DNA of 64,000 nucleotides from positions 8,680,001 to 8,744,000 of the forward strand of contig OZ059896.1 in NCBI GenBank assembly GCA_964057225.1, given 5' to 3'. This stretch comes from Auanema rhodensis (taxonomy: Eukaryota; Nematoda; Chromadorea; Rhabditida; Rhabditidae). A program made the position numbers and the translations under genes. Shown in pieces: positions 21,571 through 34,811 of this stretch. The notes below the pieces were generated by a model, which had not been told where the DNA came from, searched no databases, and worked only from the letters and a program-made list of their open reading frames with translations. Positions within the stretch are counted from its first letter, which is position 1; each line of letters opens with the position of its first letter.

Positions 21571-24501
21571 ATGTCTTTGATTACTGACGTTGATGTAAAG
21601 GCTGTTGAGCAACTTAAGGTTTATCATATGTGGAATAAAGCTCAGATTTCTTTTTAAGGATATATACAGTGATCTGTGTCAGGTCCCTATTGCTGCTTCT
21701 GGTCGCATAGTGAAAAATGGCTCTATAATGGAGGTTTACTTAATATCTGTGATTATTATAAAAAATTAATATGCTCAGGTGTCCTCTATTTGGGATAATA
21801 GAGCGCTAGCAATGAAGAAGTCAACTAGAAATCAACGATTAACTGTTTTGGAAAGAGCTGCTACAGGAAAAGAACATAAGGTTCTCGCTAGTTCCTCTTT
21901 ACCTTTGTTGAACTCAGAGTACGTTCTTAAAAAAACTAAATATGATATTCAATAATTTTTAGGGCTCAATCTGTTTGCTATTCTAAAAGTGGTTCTAAAG
22001 TTGCTCACCTTTTTACAGTCACAGAAGGAAAGGATAAAAAACAGTTCTTGAAAATTACAGATCAAAATGATCACATTGAAGTCCTTTGCACAGATTTAAC
22101 TTCTCAAAAGAAACATGGCCTTATTTATAGTCTGGGATCAGGTAAGCAACTTTTTGTTTCTCTTAACATTTGTTTTAGAGCCATTCGGAACTTTCCAATT
22201 CTCGAATGGAGAAGGACATGTTCTTTATTCGGCGGAAAGTTTGTCTAAGTCTGCACAATATTTCGATGGAGATTTGGACTGGTCCAACGAAGAAAAAATT
22301 TTGGAGAGCAATGTGGTATCTTAATCTGAAAGTTAGTAAAGCTGATTTTCATCTTTTCAGGGTGATAAGTATGAACTTAATGATTCTTGGGGAGAAGCTT
22401 GCTTTGACGTTAAACAACCTGTTTTGTGTATGGTTGATTTATCAAGTGGCAACGTAACGGTTTTAGACCAAATTGGGATTCATATTTCTCCAGGATATGT
22501 AAATTGAAAAGGGTTTAATAATATTTATTCGTACAATTAGGCAATTTGGGCTCCTGCAGATAAAGGCATCATTTTCTTTGGATTAGATAATGAACCATTC
22601 AAAATAGGAAAAATTTACTGCAATAACAGACCGTAGGTTAACATTTTCTTACTACTCAAACTTTGAACATATTTTAGTGGTGCCATGTACTACTATGAAC
22701 TCGAAAGCGCGAAGTTAACTGTTATTGGATCACGTGGTATAGCGGCTGAAAGTCCTATCTATAATCCTGATGGTACTACTCTCTACTATTTCCAAGTTAG
22801 ATTGCATTTATATATCTTAGTGTTTGTATCATAATAGAGAGCCGCTGATGGTCCCCATCAAGCTGTTTCCGAATTGGTTTCGGTACCTTGGCCTTATGAT
22901 GGATCCAAACCAACCACTGTTCTTCCTATTGTCCAAGAATGCAAGTTGGATGAATTCCCAGGATTTTCGTTTACCAAAGTAACATCTCGAGCTTTCACTG
23001 CTGATGGTGAGCGTCTGATTGTTGGAGTTGCTTGGAATAGCAGATTAGTAAGTATTACAATCAATAGTTTACGTCATTGAAACATGTAGGAAATTATCTC
23101 TGTTAACGTGAAAAATGGCAAAATTGCAAAAATTACCAATTTCGGTCAATGTCATGGCTCATGGCTACCACTTGATGTATGCGGAAATGATATATTGGCA
23201 GTTGTTTCTGCTCCCAACCGACCACCTACAGTGTTGTTTGGTTCCTTACCTGCAGCTGGAGAGGAAGAAAAAGTTTTCCTTACCTCTCATCTTAGAGTCG
23301 AAAAAATTAATTTAGATGGTCTGGACTCGTCTTGATAAGTGTAGTATAATGGAAAGAAAAAAAAATCTCTTAAATTATTCTTGGCATTTTGTGGGATTTC
23401 AGCGAGAAGGTTGTTTCCTAATTTTGTTTCATTATTTGTTTGATTTTTTCTTCAGATAATACTCCATATCAAGGAATTTTGATTTCACCAAATGAAGGAG
23501 AAAAGCATCCTCTAGTTGTTTATCCACACGGAGGACCTCATGGAATCTCTTTGGCGATGTCAGAAACAGTTATTTTCTTAGTTTTTCCTATAAAGAATTG
23601 TCTTTAGATGGCCTCGTCGTGATATCACTCTTTTATTGAATGCTGGTTTCGCTGTGTTATCCGTTAACTATCATGGATCCGTTGGCTTTGGAGATGACTT
23701 TGTTCGTTCGCTTCCTGGTCATTGTGGAGATTTAGATGTTAAAGATGTTCAAGTTTGTAAATATTAATTTTGAAAGTTTATATCTACTGAGTTCAGCATG
23801 CAGTCGAAACGGTTTTAGCAGGGGAACCCAATTTAGATTCTAACAAAGTTTTCTTATTTGGTGGTTCTCATGGCGGTTTTCTTGTTTCACATTTGATTGG
23901 GCAATATCCGGTAACTGTTCAAGCCTTTATGCTTTTGATCATTATCCAATACTTTAGAATTTTTACAAAGCATGTGTAGCATTGAATCCTGTCATCAATG
24001 TTCTTGCTATGCATGAAATAACCGATATCCCAGAATGGTTGATAACATATTACATTTCAATGTAATGCTTTCTTTAATTTAGGACTATTGTTGAAGGTAC
24101 TGGCCAAGAGCCTGATTGGAAAAAAGTATTAACCCATGACCAAATGCTCAAAATGTTTGACAGCTCTCCAATTGCTCATGTTGAGAAAGTATGATGTTTT
24201 CATTTTATTCTTTCCCATAAATAGAAAATTGCTGAAAGTTCATTTTAGGTTCAAACGCCGTATCTTCTTCTTATTGGAGAGAAAGATCTTCGTGTAGTAC
24301 CTCACTACAGAGCTTTCATTCGTAACTTGAAAGCCAGAAACATCCCATGCAAGTAATATACCAAAATAGCTGTCCCAAATCTACACATGTATTTTTAGAG
24401 TTTTGAGTTATCCACCATCTTGTCATCCTCTCGAAGAAGTCGAAGTCGAGGCAGATTATGCTATTAATATGGTTCGTTGGTTCCGTAAATACTCATGTTA
24501 A
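21571..24501 (+). CDS. Acylaminoacyl-peptidase (APEH), prolyl oligopeptidase family S9C
   Basis: Cytosolic serine peptidase that removes N-acylated residues from peptides. More than ten exons. The N-terminal part ([19 protein letters not shown] onward) forms the expected beta-propeller, ending with the [14 protein letters not shown]-like region near 23290. The alpha/beta hydrolase domain begins around [20 protein letters not shown] and has PHGGPHG (oxyanion region), [13 protein letters not shown], the nucleophile in [17 protein letters not shown], the acid Asp in [13 protein letters not shown] and the catalytic His in SCHPLEEVE, ending KYSC. A short intron-like gap near 23305-23457 contains stops in frame, so the exact junction there is uncertain. 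Last gene of the packed block; poly(A) signal AATAAA at 24521-24526. Confidence 0.88.
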
Positions 24502-24520
24502 ATAATGTACTTTATGTAAA

Positions 24521-24526
24521 AATAAA
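24521..24526 (+). terminator. Poly(A) signal of the APEH gene
   Basis: AATAAA 20 nt after the stop codon, marking the end of the packed plus-strand block. Confidence 0.55.
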
Positions 24527-25037
24527 TCTGTGATTTTTTGAAGTATCTATTTTTAAAAATTAAATTGTAAAATTATGTATTCATTTGTTTTTGTTTTCAA
24601 TAAATCATTATTGCTAAACACTGTGTTTACTAGCGCGCTCCATTTACAGCATGCCGTAATAGCATTAGAGCAGCGTCTGCTTTCTTGAAGGTAATCCGTG
24701 GAAAACATAAACTGGAGTTAAGCGTTTGATAAAATATTTTTTTTAATTTAATATTTTAAAAATCTTAATTGATTTAATCTTAATGATAAAAAAAAAACAA
24801 TGTTTTTTACAATGTATATTTTTTTGTTTGTTCCAAGTGGTATTATTTGAATCAATTAATGTTCAATGTTGTACTGGTCATATTTTTTTACTTAAAAAAC
24901 ATTGTCTTCTAGTAAAATGTGTTTGGATCGATACTGACTGATTCTTAAAATGCTTTCTCGTTTTATGATGTTTTTAATGCTATGTTTGATTGATTTTCAA
25001 CTGATTTAACATTATTTTTTTTAGTTTAAACTAGTGC
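24527..25037. other. Intergenic upstream of eor-1-like gene
   Basis: About 500 nt with T-rich and A-rich runs (24733-24800). No coding signal. Likely holds the promoter of the BTB zinc-finger gene. Confidence 0.45.
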
Positions 25038-28000
25038 ATGACACTACTAGCAGCAAGTTGTGAAGGTACTGGTTTAAATCCCATGTCCTTTAATGACCAT
25101 CATGGGAATCTGGGTATGCTTTTTTATATTCATTTCTACATTTCACAAATAAATATTTAGTACTGGATCGATTACGCTACCAAAGGGAAACTGGACGTTT
25201 CTGCGATGTTTCTATAGTCGTTAAGGATAAGCAATTTTGTGCTCATAGAAATATCTTAGCATCTTGCAGTCCTTATTTTGATTCTATATTTAAAGCAACT
25301 AAAGTAACTAAAGAACAGGTGTGTATTTGATTAAGTGTTTAATATTATTTAACTCATATAGGTCATTGTAAATTCAAATTCTCCTAAAGCATTCGAATTA
25401 TTGCTTAATTATATGTATAGTGGAAGTGTCGTTATTGATCGTTCAGCGGTTACTGAACTGTTAAGACTTGCCAATAATTTCCTGGTATTTCATTTTTTAA
25501 TAATAATATGATATTTCATTTTTTTCTCAGGTAACCAAGCTAAAAAGCTATTGCGCGGAATACTTGGATAGATATTTAGACGCTGCTAACTGTCTTTCTG
25601 TGAAAGGTTTAGCTACAAAATATAATTTACCACGATTATTAAAGGTTTTTACATATGGTATTATGATTTCTCTAAATTAACTCTTTAAGGCTGCGAATGA
25701 TTTCTTTGATGTTAATATTAATCGATGTCTTCTCGAGTCTGTAGATATTCTTCAATATACTATAAGCCATCTCACTAGTGTATTAGAAGATCCTAAATAT
25801 CAAGATGTTATCAATCCTGATGTTCATTTGAGGTAATTGTCTTAATTTTTTGAAAATGTATTACTGACACGAGTTTTGCGTTTTTGCTATTATGTTATTA
25901 ACCTTTACAATATTTGATATTTTTAGGCTTGTTATTCGTTGGATTGAAGTCGATATATCTGCTCGGGAAGGATATTTCAGACAATTATTGGATGCTTGCA
26001 ATATACGACAAGTAAATTTTTTCTCCCAACTTCATTTTTTCTGTTCATTTTTAGATCTCTACCAGTACCTTAGAAGATATTATAGACTACTCCTCTTTAT
26101 TGAAAGATAATCATAGGAATAGGCATTATCTATTAACTACTATGTAATGTTTTTACCAACATACATTTTTTATTTTGTTTTCTTAAGGCAAAAATTGGGA
26201 CTTCCTTTCGACAAATATCAACAACAATTAGTTGCATTAACCCAGCAGTTTGGTGATAATCCATTACCGGCAAAAGTTGTCCATGAAGAAGAAGCATTTG
26301 AGGAGGAATCTGGGTAATTTACATTTTATACAGACAACATTATTATTTTCATTTAGCGAAGATGATGTTGAAGACGAGGAAATGGAGGAGAGTCCTGTTG
26401 AAGGACAACCAGTGCCTAGTGAAATTGTAGTTGTTAATTTTTAAATATTGTAAAAAGTGTTTATTTTCCAGTTGGAAACGCCTGAAGCCGATGACGATGG
26501 AGGAGAAAAACCAAGGTTACGGCTAAAAATCAGTTTAGGAGCCTTTTCAGAAAGAAAAAAGTTAGTAAACTTTGGAAGCGCATCTTAATGTATATAATTA
26601 TAGAAGTAGAGGGGGAGAGAACAAACTCTTTCGAAGAGCAATTGCCAATTCTTATCAGAAAAAACGCGGAAGACCACCGAAAGAAACTCAAGGAAATGAC
26701 AGTAATGATTGAAAACTGTTTTGTTTCTAAATTTCTGTTTATAGTACTTCCAATCATGGACGATGAAGATATTGATGGAGTATATGCAACATCCACCCTT
26801 GAAGGACACGCAGTTACATATACTGAAGAAGATTTCTTAGATCCAGAAGAAGTAGACGATGGAGAAGACAACCCGGTATATATTTTTTCAACTTGTTATT
26901 TAGTTTGTGTTCACATATGTTTCAACGTTATATTTTAAAGGTGGAAAATGGTACATACAAATGCGGATTTTGCCGTTTTGCTTGTGTATTGGATGAGGTA
27001 AGAGCAATTTTAACAGAAGGCTATTTATTTATTGTTTTCTAGGACCTTGAAAAGCATCGTGCTCGTTCACATAACCGAAACACTATTTATTTATGCCAAC
27101 TTTGTGACTTTGATGCGCTTTGGAGTAAGCAATTCTTCGAGCATTGTCGCAAATCACATTGGGTAATTTCTTATATTTGGCTTTGAGTATATTTTGTTTT
27201 AGACTTCACCGCCTTACAACTGTGATCAATGTTCTTTTGTGGCTCCTAATAGGATTCAAGATTTGTTATGTCATCGATTAACACACAGTTAATTTTCTTC
27301 TATTGTTTAAAATTTATTGTATTTTATTGCAGCCCAAGAGAGATTCTTCAAGTGCGCAGAATGTGGGTTTAGATCTCGTACTAGAACACAGTTGTGGGCT
27401 CATGAACGTATGCATAGCTGGTTAGTTTTTGTTTTTTGCTTTCATGAGAACAACAAATAATTTCATATAAATGTTTTTTATTTGATATTTAGTTTGGATG
27501 ATCGTGCAATGCATTGCGAAGAGTGTGGTCGTGGGTTTAATAATGAAGCTTCTCTTCAAGTTCACCAGTCCACACATGACGAGCCTAGGTACTTATTTTT
27601 ACAAAATTATGCATCATGTTTCCAAATAGAACATTTGTCTGTGATGATTGTGGTTTTGCCTCTAACAACATTGATCATTTGAATGTTCATCGAAAGCAAC
27701 ATACTGGAGATCTTTGCTATTGTCATATTGGTCAGTTTATTTACTGATAATTTCTGGAATATAATATAAAAATATTTAAGAGGGCTGTGACTACGTTTCA
27801 CCAAAGAAGAGTCAATTGGCAGCTCATTTGCGAACACATATGGCGGTACGATCACACATGTGCAAGGTGTTTATATGTTACATTATATTGTTAACTGTAT
27901 TTGTTTTTAGATGTGCGGTCGAGGCTTTATTGAGAAATCTCATTTGGTTCGTCATGAACGTATTCATTTAACTGATAAACCATTTAAATGTGATATGTGC

Positions 28001-28856
28001 GATTATGCTTCAAGTAGAAGAGATAAATTGAAGGTATCTTAGATCTCACATTCATTATTAATATATTTCTTCTAGGAACATATTCTGAAGCATCATAATG
28101 GTAACTCCACCGGTACTAAGGGACATCGGCGGCGATACAGAAGAGCTCGACAATTAGCTGTTTTGACAGCTCAAGTATGTTGAAATATTTCGTTTTATTA
28201 TTATTTGCATATCTTCAGGCTAAACTAACTCCACAGGATGCATTATTCCGACCTATTCCTGCCTCAGAAAGTGTTTCCCAATGGGCTGAATCTCAAGCAA
28301 CATTTGGTCAAGCAGAAACATCTAGAACGTTTGATCAATCAGATCCTCAAGCTTCTTACCAGAACTCCGATCCTCAATCCTCATATCAACAAATAGAGCC
28401 TTCGACATCTTACCAATCCGTAAGTATGAGAATGATAGTGCATTATTTCATCTAAACATTCAGAACCAGGGAGAAACTTCAAATTTCTCTCCTCAAAGAG
28501 CATTTTCGGTCACTCATCAGCCTCCTCAAGCAATGGCTTCCTTGTCACCGGGGTCCATGTCTTTGATGAATGTTCATTTAGGTGGCTCTGATCTCATGGA
28601 TAAGCACAACATATCAGATCCACTGGCATCCCCCTTAGTTACACCTTCTCCCAGGTAATTCTTAGTTATTTAGTTTTTTAACAAACTTTTGATTTCTAGT
28701 TCTCCGTTACGATCAAATATTTTTATGGATTCTCATATGAATAATGTTGATGAAATCTCGAATATGCCTCCAGAAGCAATACATAGACCAATGAGTCTTC
28801 CTCCTTACGGACAGCAGCAGAGTCAGCAGCATATACAGCAAAGCCACTGGTGGTAA
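25038..28856 (+). CDS. eor-1: BTB and nine-C2H2-finger transcription factor, EOR-1/PLZF type
   Basis: Nuclear transcription factor. Starts [10 protein letters not shown]. The BTB/POZ domain (about 25160-25640) has [19 protein letters not shown] and [17 protein letters not shown]-like helical region, then an acidic linker ([12 protein letters not shown]; also an AT-hook-like RKKLKEM region) follow. Nine C2H2 fingers are visible from 26950 to 28090, e.g. [57 protein letters not shown] and [20 protein letters not shown] basic patch ([12 protein letters not shown]), a Ser/Gln/Pro-rich tail with imperfect SDPQ-SYQ repeats, and a final QSHWW complete it. A BTB domain plus nine fingers is the PLZF/ZBTB16 and C. 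elegans EOR-1 architecture; EOR-1 acts with Ras and Wnt signalling. About 20 exons. Confidence 0.8.
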
Positions 28857-31310
28857 AAATTATTATTATGAATTTTTAAACTATAGTCTTCAACTTTTAA
28901 TCTGAGTTATTTTATACTTCCATTATCATTCTTTCTCCCCATTTCACACTTGATAATATACCGGACTTCATTGAACATCTCACTATTTGATCTTCATAAA
29001 CCCCATGAAGTCATTTGAATGAAGTTACCTCAAACAACAATGTGATTTTTTTTAAAAAACTGCCTTTTATGTAATTACAGACATAAGACAAATCAGTATC
29101 TAGTCTAGTTTTAACTTCATCCCAATTATTCATTATTCGTAATTATGTATCTTCTGTAACACCTTTTGCTTTCGATAATATTTCGGAACTAACAATGTTT
29201 TGATTTTCCTAGCTCTCTGAAATGTTTGTTCCCTTGCACCATACCCTTCATATATATTATTTAGAACTCCATTGTTTGTTTCTGGCTGTTTTTGACATTC
29301 TTACCTTTTATGGTTTATCCAGTATACGATGGTGGTTCTTTTTGATTTTTGTATATTTATGTTTTATCGTTAGCATGTCACTAACAATCGATGTATATAC
29401 TATGGCAGGTTCATATGTTTCCTTGAGTCAAGTTTCAGTGACAATAATAAAAGGCATAATTTTTTCTTCGACTTATTGCTATTAGAGAGACAGAGATGTC
29501 CACGGCCTGTCAAGTATTCCGTTTCCCCGTAATAAGCTAGACATGTTTCTTAATGAGATGACTAGGATGACAGGGTTCAGTGCTCTTCTTCCTTTTGGCT
29601 TTGCACCCAACTCAGTTTACCAATTCCAAAAATGGGAGGAGATTTGTATCGCTGCTTATACCATACTCATTGGTAGTTGTGTGTTTGTCGTCCGTCGGCA
29701 GGCCGAAAGATATTATGAAAACTGCTAGTATGTAAGTGCTTTGTTATTCGAATGGAACATTTCCGCCCATCTATTCCATTGATTAAGTTGTATTTTCTAT
29801 TGTTTATACTTCAAATTATAAGGTTTTAAGAGAAGAAACAAAATCATTGGTCTGGTTGGTTTTCCTTTGCTCTTTGATTCGTTTTTCATTTCTCTTGAGA
29901 TGTATGTTTTCTAATTAACAAGTAAGGTGTTTCTCTACACTCAAATGTATTCATTATGATTTATCATCAAAAGTTTATGAATCCTTGAAAATGTTAATAG
30001 TTTTCATTTATACTCAAGAAGGATACCTCTTTTTTCAGAAGTCCGTCTCGCTTCATTTATCTTTCAAAATCCATCTTACGTTTCGTTTTACATGAATATG
30101 AAATGCTGTGATCAAATGATTTCAACCTTTCTAATAACTCTGCAGCATGAATAGTGCTCAACTTGAAACTTGGTTTTAGTCTCATTCGGATTTTCTCAGA
30201 GTAAAGTAATACTATAAAATTAATTCTCATTTTTTACAACGTGTATAAACGATTCGCTTCTATTTACACCTTTCAGTTTTCAGTTCACGAACTATTCAAA
30301 AGTTCCGGAAATAACAGAATAACTATGAAATAAGTTTTCTATATTTCGATTGTTACCTAATTTTATACGGTCTTTGGTCTATCCATAATCAGCAACCTTA
30401 ACTTTGGAAACAAGGCATGTAAATATATATTTGCTCTTGTGCTTGAATCATCATTGCTTTTTATTGAAGCCTTTTAAAGTCTTTAGACAAAGTTCTAATT
30501 ACATTTATGTGAACTTTAGCACATTTACAATTGAAGGGCCGTTTCATTCTGATCGGTTCCCTGAATCTGATGTCTCTTGATTCGAACAACTGCAATTTCC
30601 TTTTCAAGTTTCTGACGCCATGCTCTTAGTTCTCTCCTAGTTTAAGAGGATTTTATGCAAGTATTTCGCCGATCTGTCTGTGCTGTTCACTTAATTGGCA
30701 ACGGCAAAATGTTTCAAATTAAGATGAAACAATTCTGAATATGAAATTCTGTAGCTCTCGACCCAGGTGTAAAATTCGGTTGAATGCACTGCAATTATTT
30801 GAACGGGGTAGGGACTATGCATACATATACATATGGGCACATGGAAGAATTTAAAAGTAGATGAATAGGTTCCAATTTTTTTCTCAGCTTACCCACCTTT
30901 TCCCTATTTGGTTTGTTGTCTCTTTCAATAGCTATGGTTTTCTTGTTTGAAATTATTTTCGGATTATTTCTGTAATATTTTGACCAATTTCTATTGTTGT
31001 TTCATCAATAGATCTTTGAACAAAGCTCAAGTCGAAATTCTCTTTATATTTTTTATTGTTTTATATAACATGAAAAAGGACGTGGAAAAATAGTATCTCA
31101 TTTTTGAAATTCGTGAAAAATTCGTTTTCTCTTCTGATGTTCTAATACCCATTACATACATGTTCATAACCTGCTAATATCTTTTTATTTTCTGTTGTAT
31201 TTTGGCTATTTTAATTATGTAAGTCTGTTATATTGAATACTTGACTAAAAAATGTTTTATATTGTCTTTTTTATTAAGCGTTTCCTACTAGTCATCATAA
31301 AGTGAAAGTA
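28857..31310. other. Long intergenic region between eor-1-like and the receptor gene
   Basis: About 2.45 kb. The left part may be eor-1 3' UTR. Plus-strand ORFs at 29222-29485 and 29543-29728 are hydrophobic but match nothing known. A minus-strand exon-like piece lies at 30525-30636 (see separate entry). The right part should hold the receptor promoter. Confidence 0.4.
30525..30636 (-). other. Exon-like minus-strand open segment
   Basis: After a CTAG acceptor the minus strand reads 37 codons to a TAA with a charged helical look: RELRAWRQKLEKEIAVV, then RIKRHQIQG, ending TALQL. The composition stands out from the AT-rich flank. No upstream exon or start codon could be assigned. It may be the last exon of an unseen gene or chance. 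Confidence 0.2.
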
Positions 31311-34300
31311 ATGCTCAGCAGGTGGTTATTGACAGAACGAGATAATAAAACTTGGTTAGGATGCACAATTTTTCTACAATGGCTTCTCATTCTGATTACT
31401 TTTTCAACAAATGTTCAGGCTGGAAGTAAGTTTTAAGATATATAAATAGCCTTACCTATTACAATCTATTGCTTTCTGAATAATACATAATAATTATATA
31501 GGCATGCATGTTCATATGCATGGATTTAAGAAAGAAGTAGAAAAACAGAGCCCTATGACTTAATTATACTGTTCTTTGTGTCCCTTTTCATGAAAAGTTG
31601 GAGGGTGATTTGTTTTTAAAGAATTTTTGGTCAACATTCCTTGCCCAAAGGTTTCCGTTCGAAACGGAGCTATATATGAAAACTAAGAATGACCAAGATT
31701 ATTCATAGGCAAAAGAACCTGGCTGAGAAATACTTCAGGCTAATAAGTAAAAAAAATCCAAAATAGTATTCGTGTTGCTTTTATCATGTAATATTATTTA
31801 AGGAGAAGCTTTAATGGATGATAAAGGAGAATTTCTGCCACACATACGACTAGCAAAAGATCTAACTGATCCAAGAAGGTTAATAGATAACGAGGATTTA
31901 AATTAAATTTCATAACCTTTAGATATGATCCTCGAGTTCGACCTACAGTAAATCATTCCATTCCAACTCAAGTTTCATTCTCTATGAGTTTATATCAAAT
32001 TCTAGCAATTGTATGTGAATAGTCAAAATTTCATTCAACCTATTTGCGCTAATTTGAATTCTAAATTTCAGAATGAAAAGCAACAAAATGTGGATTTGAA
32101 TGTTTGGGTAATTCAAAAATGGAAAGATGATTTTCTTGGATGGAATCCTTATCTTTATGGAATGATTAATACAACAATTCTGCCATATCAAGTCATTTGG
32201 TTACCAGATACTTACTTATATAACAGGTAGTTTTACTATAATGCAATAAATTTCAATAAGAAAAACAATAAAACATGAAAATAAATCCTATTTGTCTGTG
32301 TGTTTTAGAAATATTGTCGTTTGCTGGAGAAACTCTTTAGTCACTTTTGTTCTGACAAATGACAAATGAGAATTTATTATAACCTACATAGGCAAAAAGA
32401 AATTTATTTAGAATTGATTCTCTTTCATAAAATGTTTTTTTCCAGTGTTGTTATGAACCGGGAAGAAACTGAACGCTACATTAATGTTGTTGTTACTACA
32501 AATTTTTGGAAAGGCGAACGTGGTGCAGAAATTAAATTTATGTATCCTGCTCTATACAGAACTAGTTGTTTACTTGATATAAGGTTTTGAACAACATCTA
32601 ATATTACCGCATTGTTTCTTTTTTCTTTTTTTTAAGATTTTTCCCTTATGATCAACAAATTTGTAAGCTTACTATAAGTTCATGGACATCCTCCAAAAGT
32701 GATATTGATTACATGGCCGAATTTTCCAGCGTTAATCTAGATAATTTTTTACCAAATGAAGAATGGGTTGTAATCAGCTTTGATATAAATAGAGTAGAGG
32801 TATGTCTGTCAAATATGAAAATTTTTAAAAAATTTTCCAAAACATCAAAATTCAATTTTTAGAACTTTTGTCTAAATTACTTGAAAACACAAAAGTTCAT
32901 ATAATAACTTATATATATTTTTTTAGATAATAATAAATTATTTTCAGCAAAAATTCGTTTGCTGTCCTGAACCATGGGTTTTGTTGGAAGCATCTTTGAT
33001 TGTTCGTAGAAAACCGTTGTACTATATTGTTAACCTTGTAATTCCTACATCTGTTATTACAATGGTAGCTGTAACTGGATTTTTCACTGCTGCTTCTACC
33101 AGTTCAGAAAGGTTGAATTGATCAACTGCCGAAAATTCAACATATAATACTTTTAAGGAGGGAAAAACTTTCATTGGGAATTGATTCTCTGCTAGCTATG
33201 TCTATTCTGATGATGATGGTCTCAGAGCAGATGCCTACAACAAGTGATTATGTACCATTGTTTGGTAAATACATAGATAGAAGTGTATCAAAAACTTTAT
33301 AATTACATTTAGGATTATTCTATTTAACTATTATATTGTTAATTTTCGTTGGCACTATATTTACTGCTTTTATACTCAATGTACATTTACAAAAAATGTA
33401 TTCAAAGCCTGTCCCTCCAGCTATTTCATACTTTTTTTTCGCAAAAGTAATTTAATTTCCATACTAGTCAATAATCATATTTTTAAATTAAGATTGCACG
33501 TTGGCTACGCATGACCGCACCAACTATGCTTCTTGAACTTTGGGATGAGACAGGTGTGAAATTCGGCGACGTAGCAAAGAAGAGGAGAATACTACATCAG
33601 TCCACTGTATGTTGCTGAATTAAATTTTTATAGCCCAAATCCATTAAGCAAAGGTTTTTTGTGTTTTAGAAACAGAAGAGGCTGATTCCCAGTGTTTCCA
33701 AATGTGAATTATTAACAAAAGATACTTCAAAGTCATCCATTCGATCAGCACTAGACAACAATCCAATATCATACATAAGAGGGTAATAGACAATTATCAA
33801 TAGACAGTTTCACATCTATTTTTAATTTAAGATCGAGAGCGGAGGAGATTACGCAATCGACAGCTAGAAATAACTGGCAACGCTTAGCTGCTAAAGCAAC
33901 TGGCAAAACCTTTGGAAATACTGATGAATTAACAAGTAATAAACACAGCAAACAATTTTTTCATATAACCTTATTCTTATTCAGGCAACATACCGGAGCA
34001 ACTGAAAATTACAACAAGACACTCAATAATCAGCGGTGCTCCAAGCGAGCGTGTTCCGCCTCCAATCATGCACTGTGTTTCTGCTCTATCTGCCACAGAA
34101 AACTCTTTGTTGGAATCAAAATTAAAAAGAAGGTAAGGAAATTTTGTTTGATTACTTAGATAAATTTTAATCGTTACAGATATGCATTGGAATGGGAATA
34201 TCTGGCTACTGTATTGGATAGACTACTTCTAATAATCTTCTCCCTTCTAGTTTTCTTTGTTACGTTACTAATGATTGTGGTCGGAGAAGCAATGCACTTA

Positions 34301-34348
34301 TCATATGAGATTCAGAACAAGCTCCAACAAAACCAATTTGAAAGTTAA
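31311..34348 (+). CDS. Cys-loop ligand-gated channel subunit, nicotinic acetylcholine receptor alpha type
   Basis: Pentameric ligand-gated ion channel subunit of the plasma membrane. Starts MLSRWLLTERDNK; a hydrophobic segment near residues 20-38 (IFLQWLLILITFSTNVQA) serves as the signal. The ligand domain has WLPDTYLYN, the Cys-loop CLLDIRFFPYDQQIC (13 residues between the cysteines) and a vicinal Cys pair in FVCCPEPW, the mark of alpha subunits. M1 (LYYIVNLVIPTSVITMVAV), M2 (KLSLGIDSLLAMSILMMMVS preceded by RRE) and M3 (YLTIILLIFVGTIFTAFIL) follow, then a long loop with ITQSTARNNW and M4 (LLLIIFSLLVFFVTLLMIVV). No PAR motif precedes M2, so a cation channel is likely. About 13 exons. A Ly-6 protein gene lies 464 nt downstream on the same strand. 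Confidence 0.88.
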
Positions 34349-34811
34349 GCTAGAAAATAGCACGGTTAACAGTTCTTCACTTTTTATTCTCCTGATAGGA
34401 AACACCTTTGATCAAAAAAATTAGACTATATTTGATTTTCATAATATAAAAACCTGCTTTATTAAAACAAAAGTTAAAATTTGGTTTTTATGGCGGCTCA
34501 ATCATAGCAATTTTCTTAATGAATACTGATGAACTATCTTTGCCATACTACAAGCATTGAAAGCTGATTTTGCTGTTTTGATTCATATTATCTCATTGTC
34601 AATCTAATAAGATGATTATTATTTAATAAATGGTTTTTAATTCAACGCCCAATAAGAAATTTTATAGAGGTTTTGAATAAAGGTTTGGAATGTACGGACG
34701 TATTGCGTGGGAGGTGTTTTGTTTACTTTCTTATAAGCAATCATATACAATATATGGTTTATGACTGATAAGCCTTTACTCTTCTCTGCATATTGATCGT
34801 GTCGAAGGAAC
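34349..34811. other. Interval between receptor and Ly-6 genes
   Basis: 463 nt with no coding signal on the plus strand. The minus-strand ORF that overlaps the Ly-6 start is a shadow. It contains the 3' end of the receptor gene and the Ly-6 upstream region. Confidence 0.45.

Noticed and set aside
25070-25090. tRNA T-arm-like GGTTTAAATCCC
   Set aside because: No acceptor stem, anticodon arm or D-arm around it; the bases are codons in exon 1 of the BTB zinc-finger gene.
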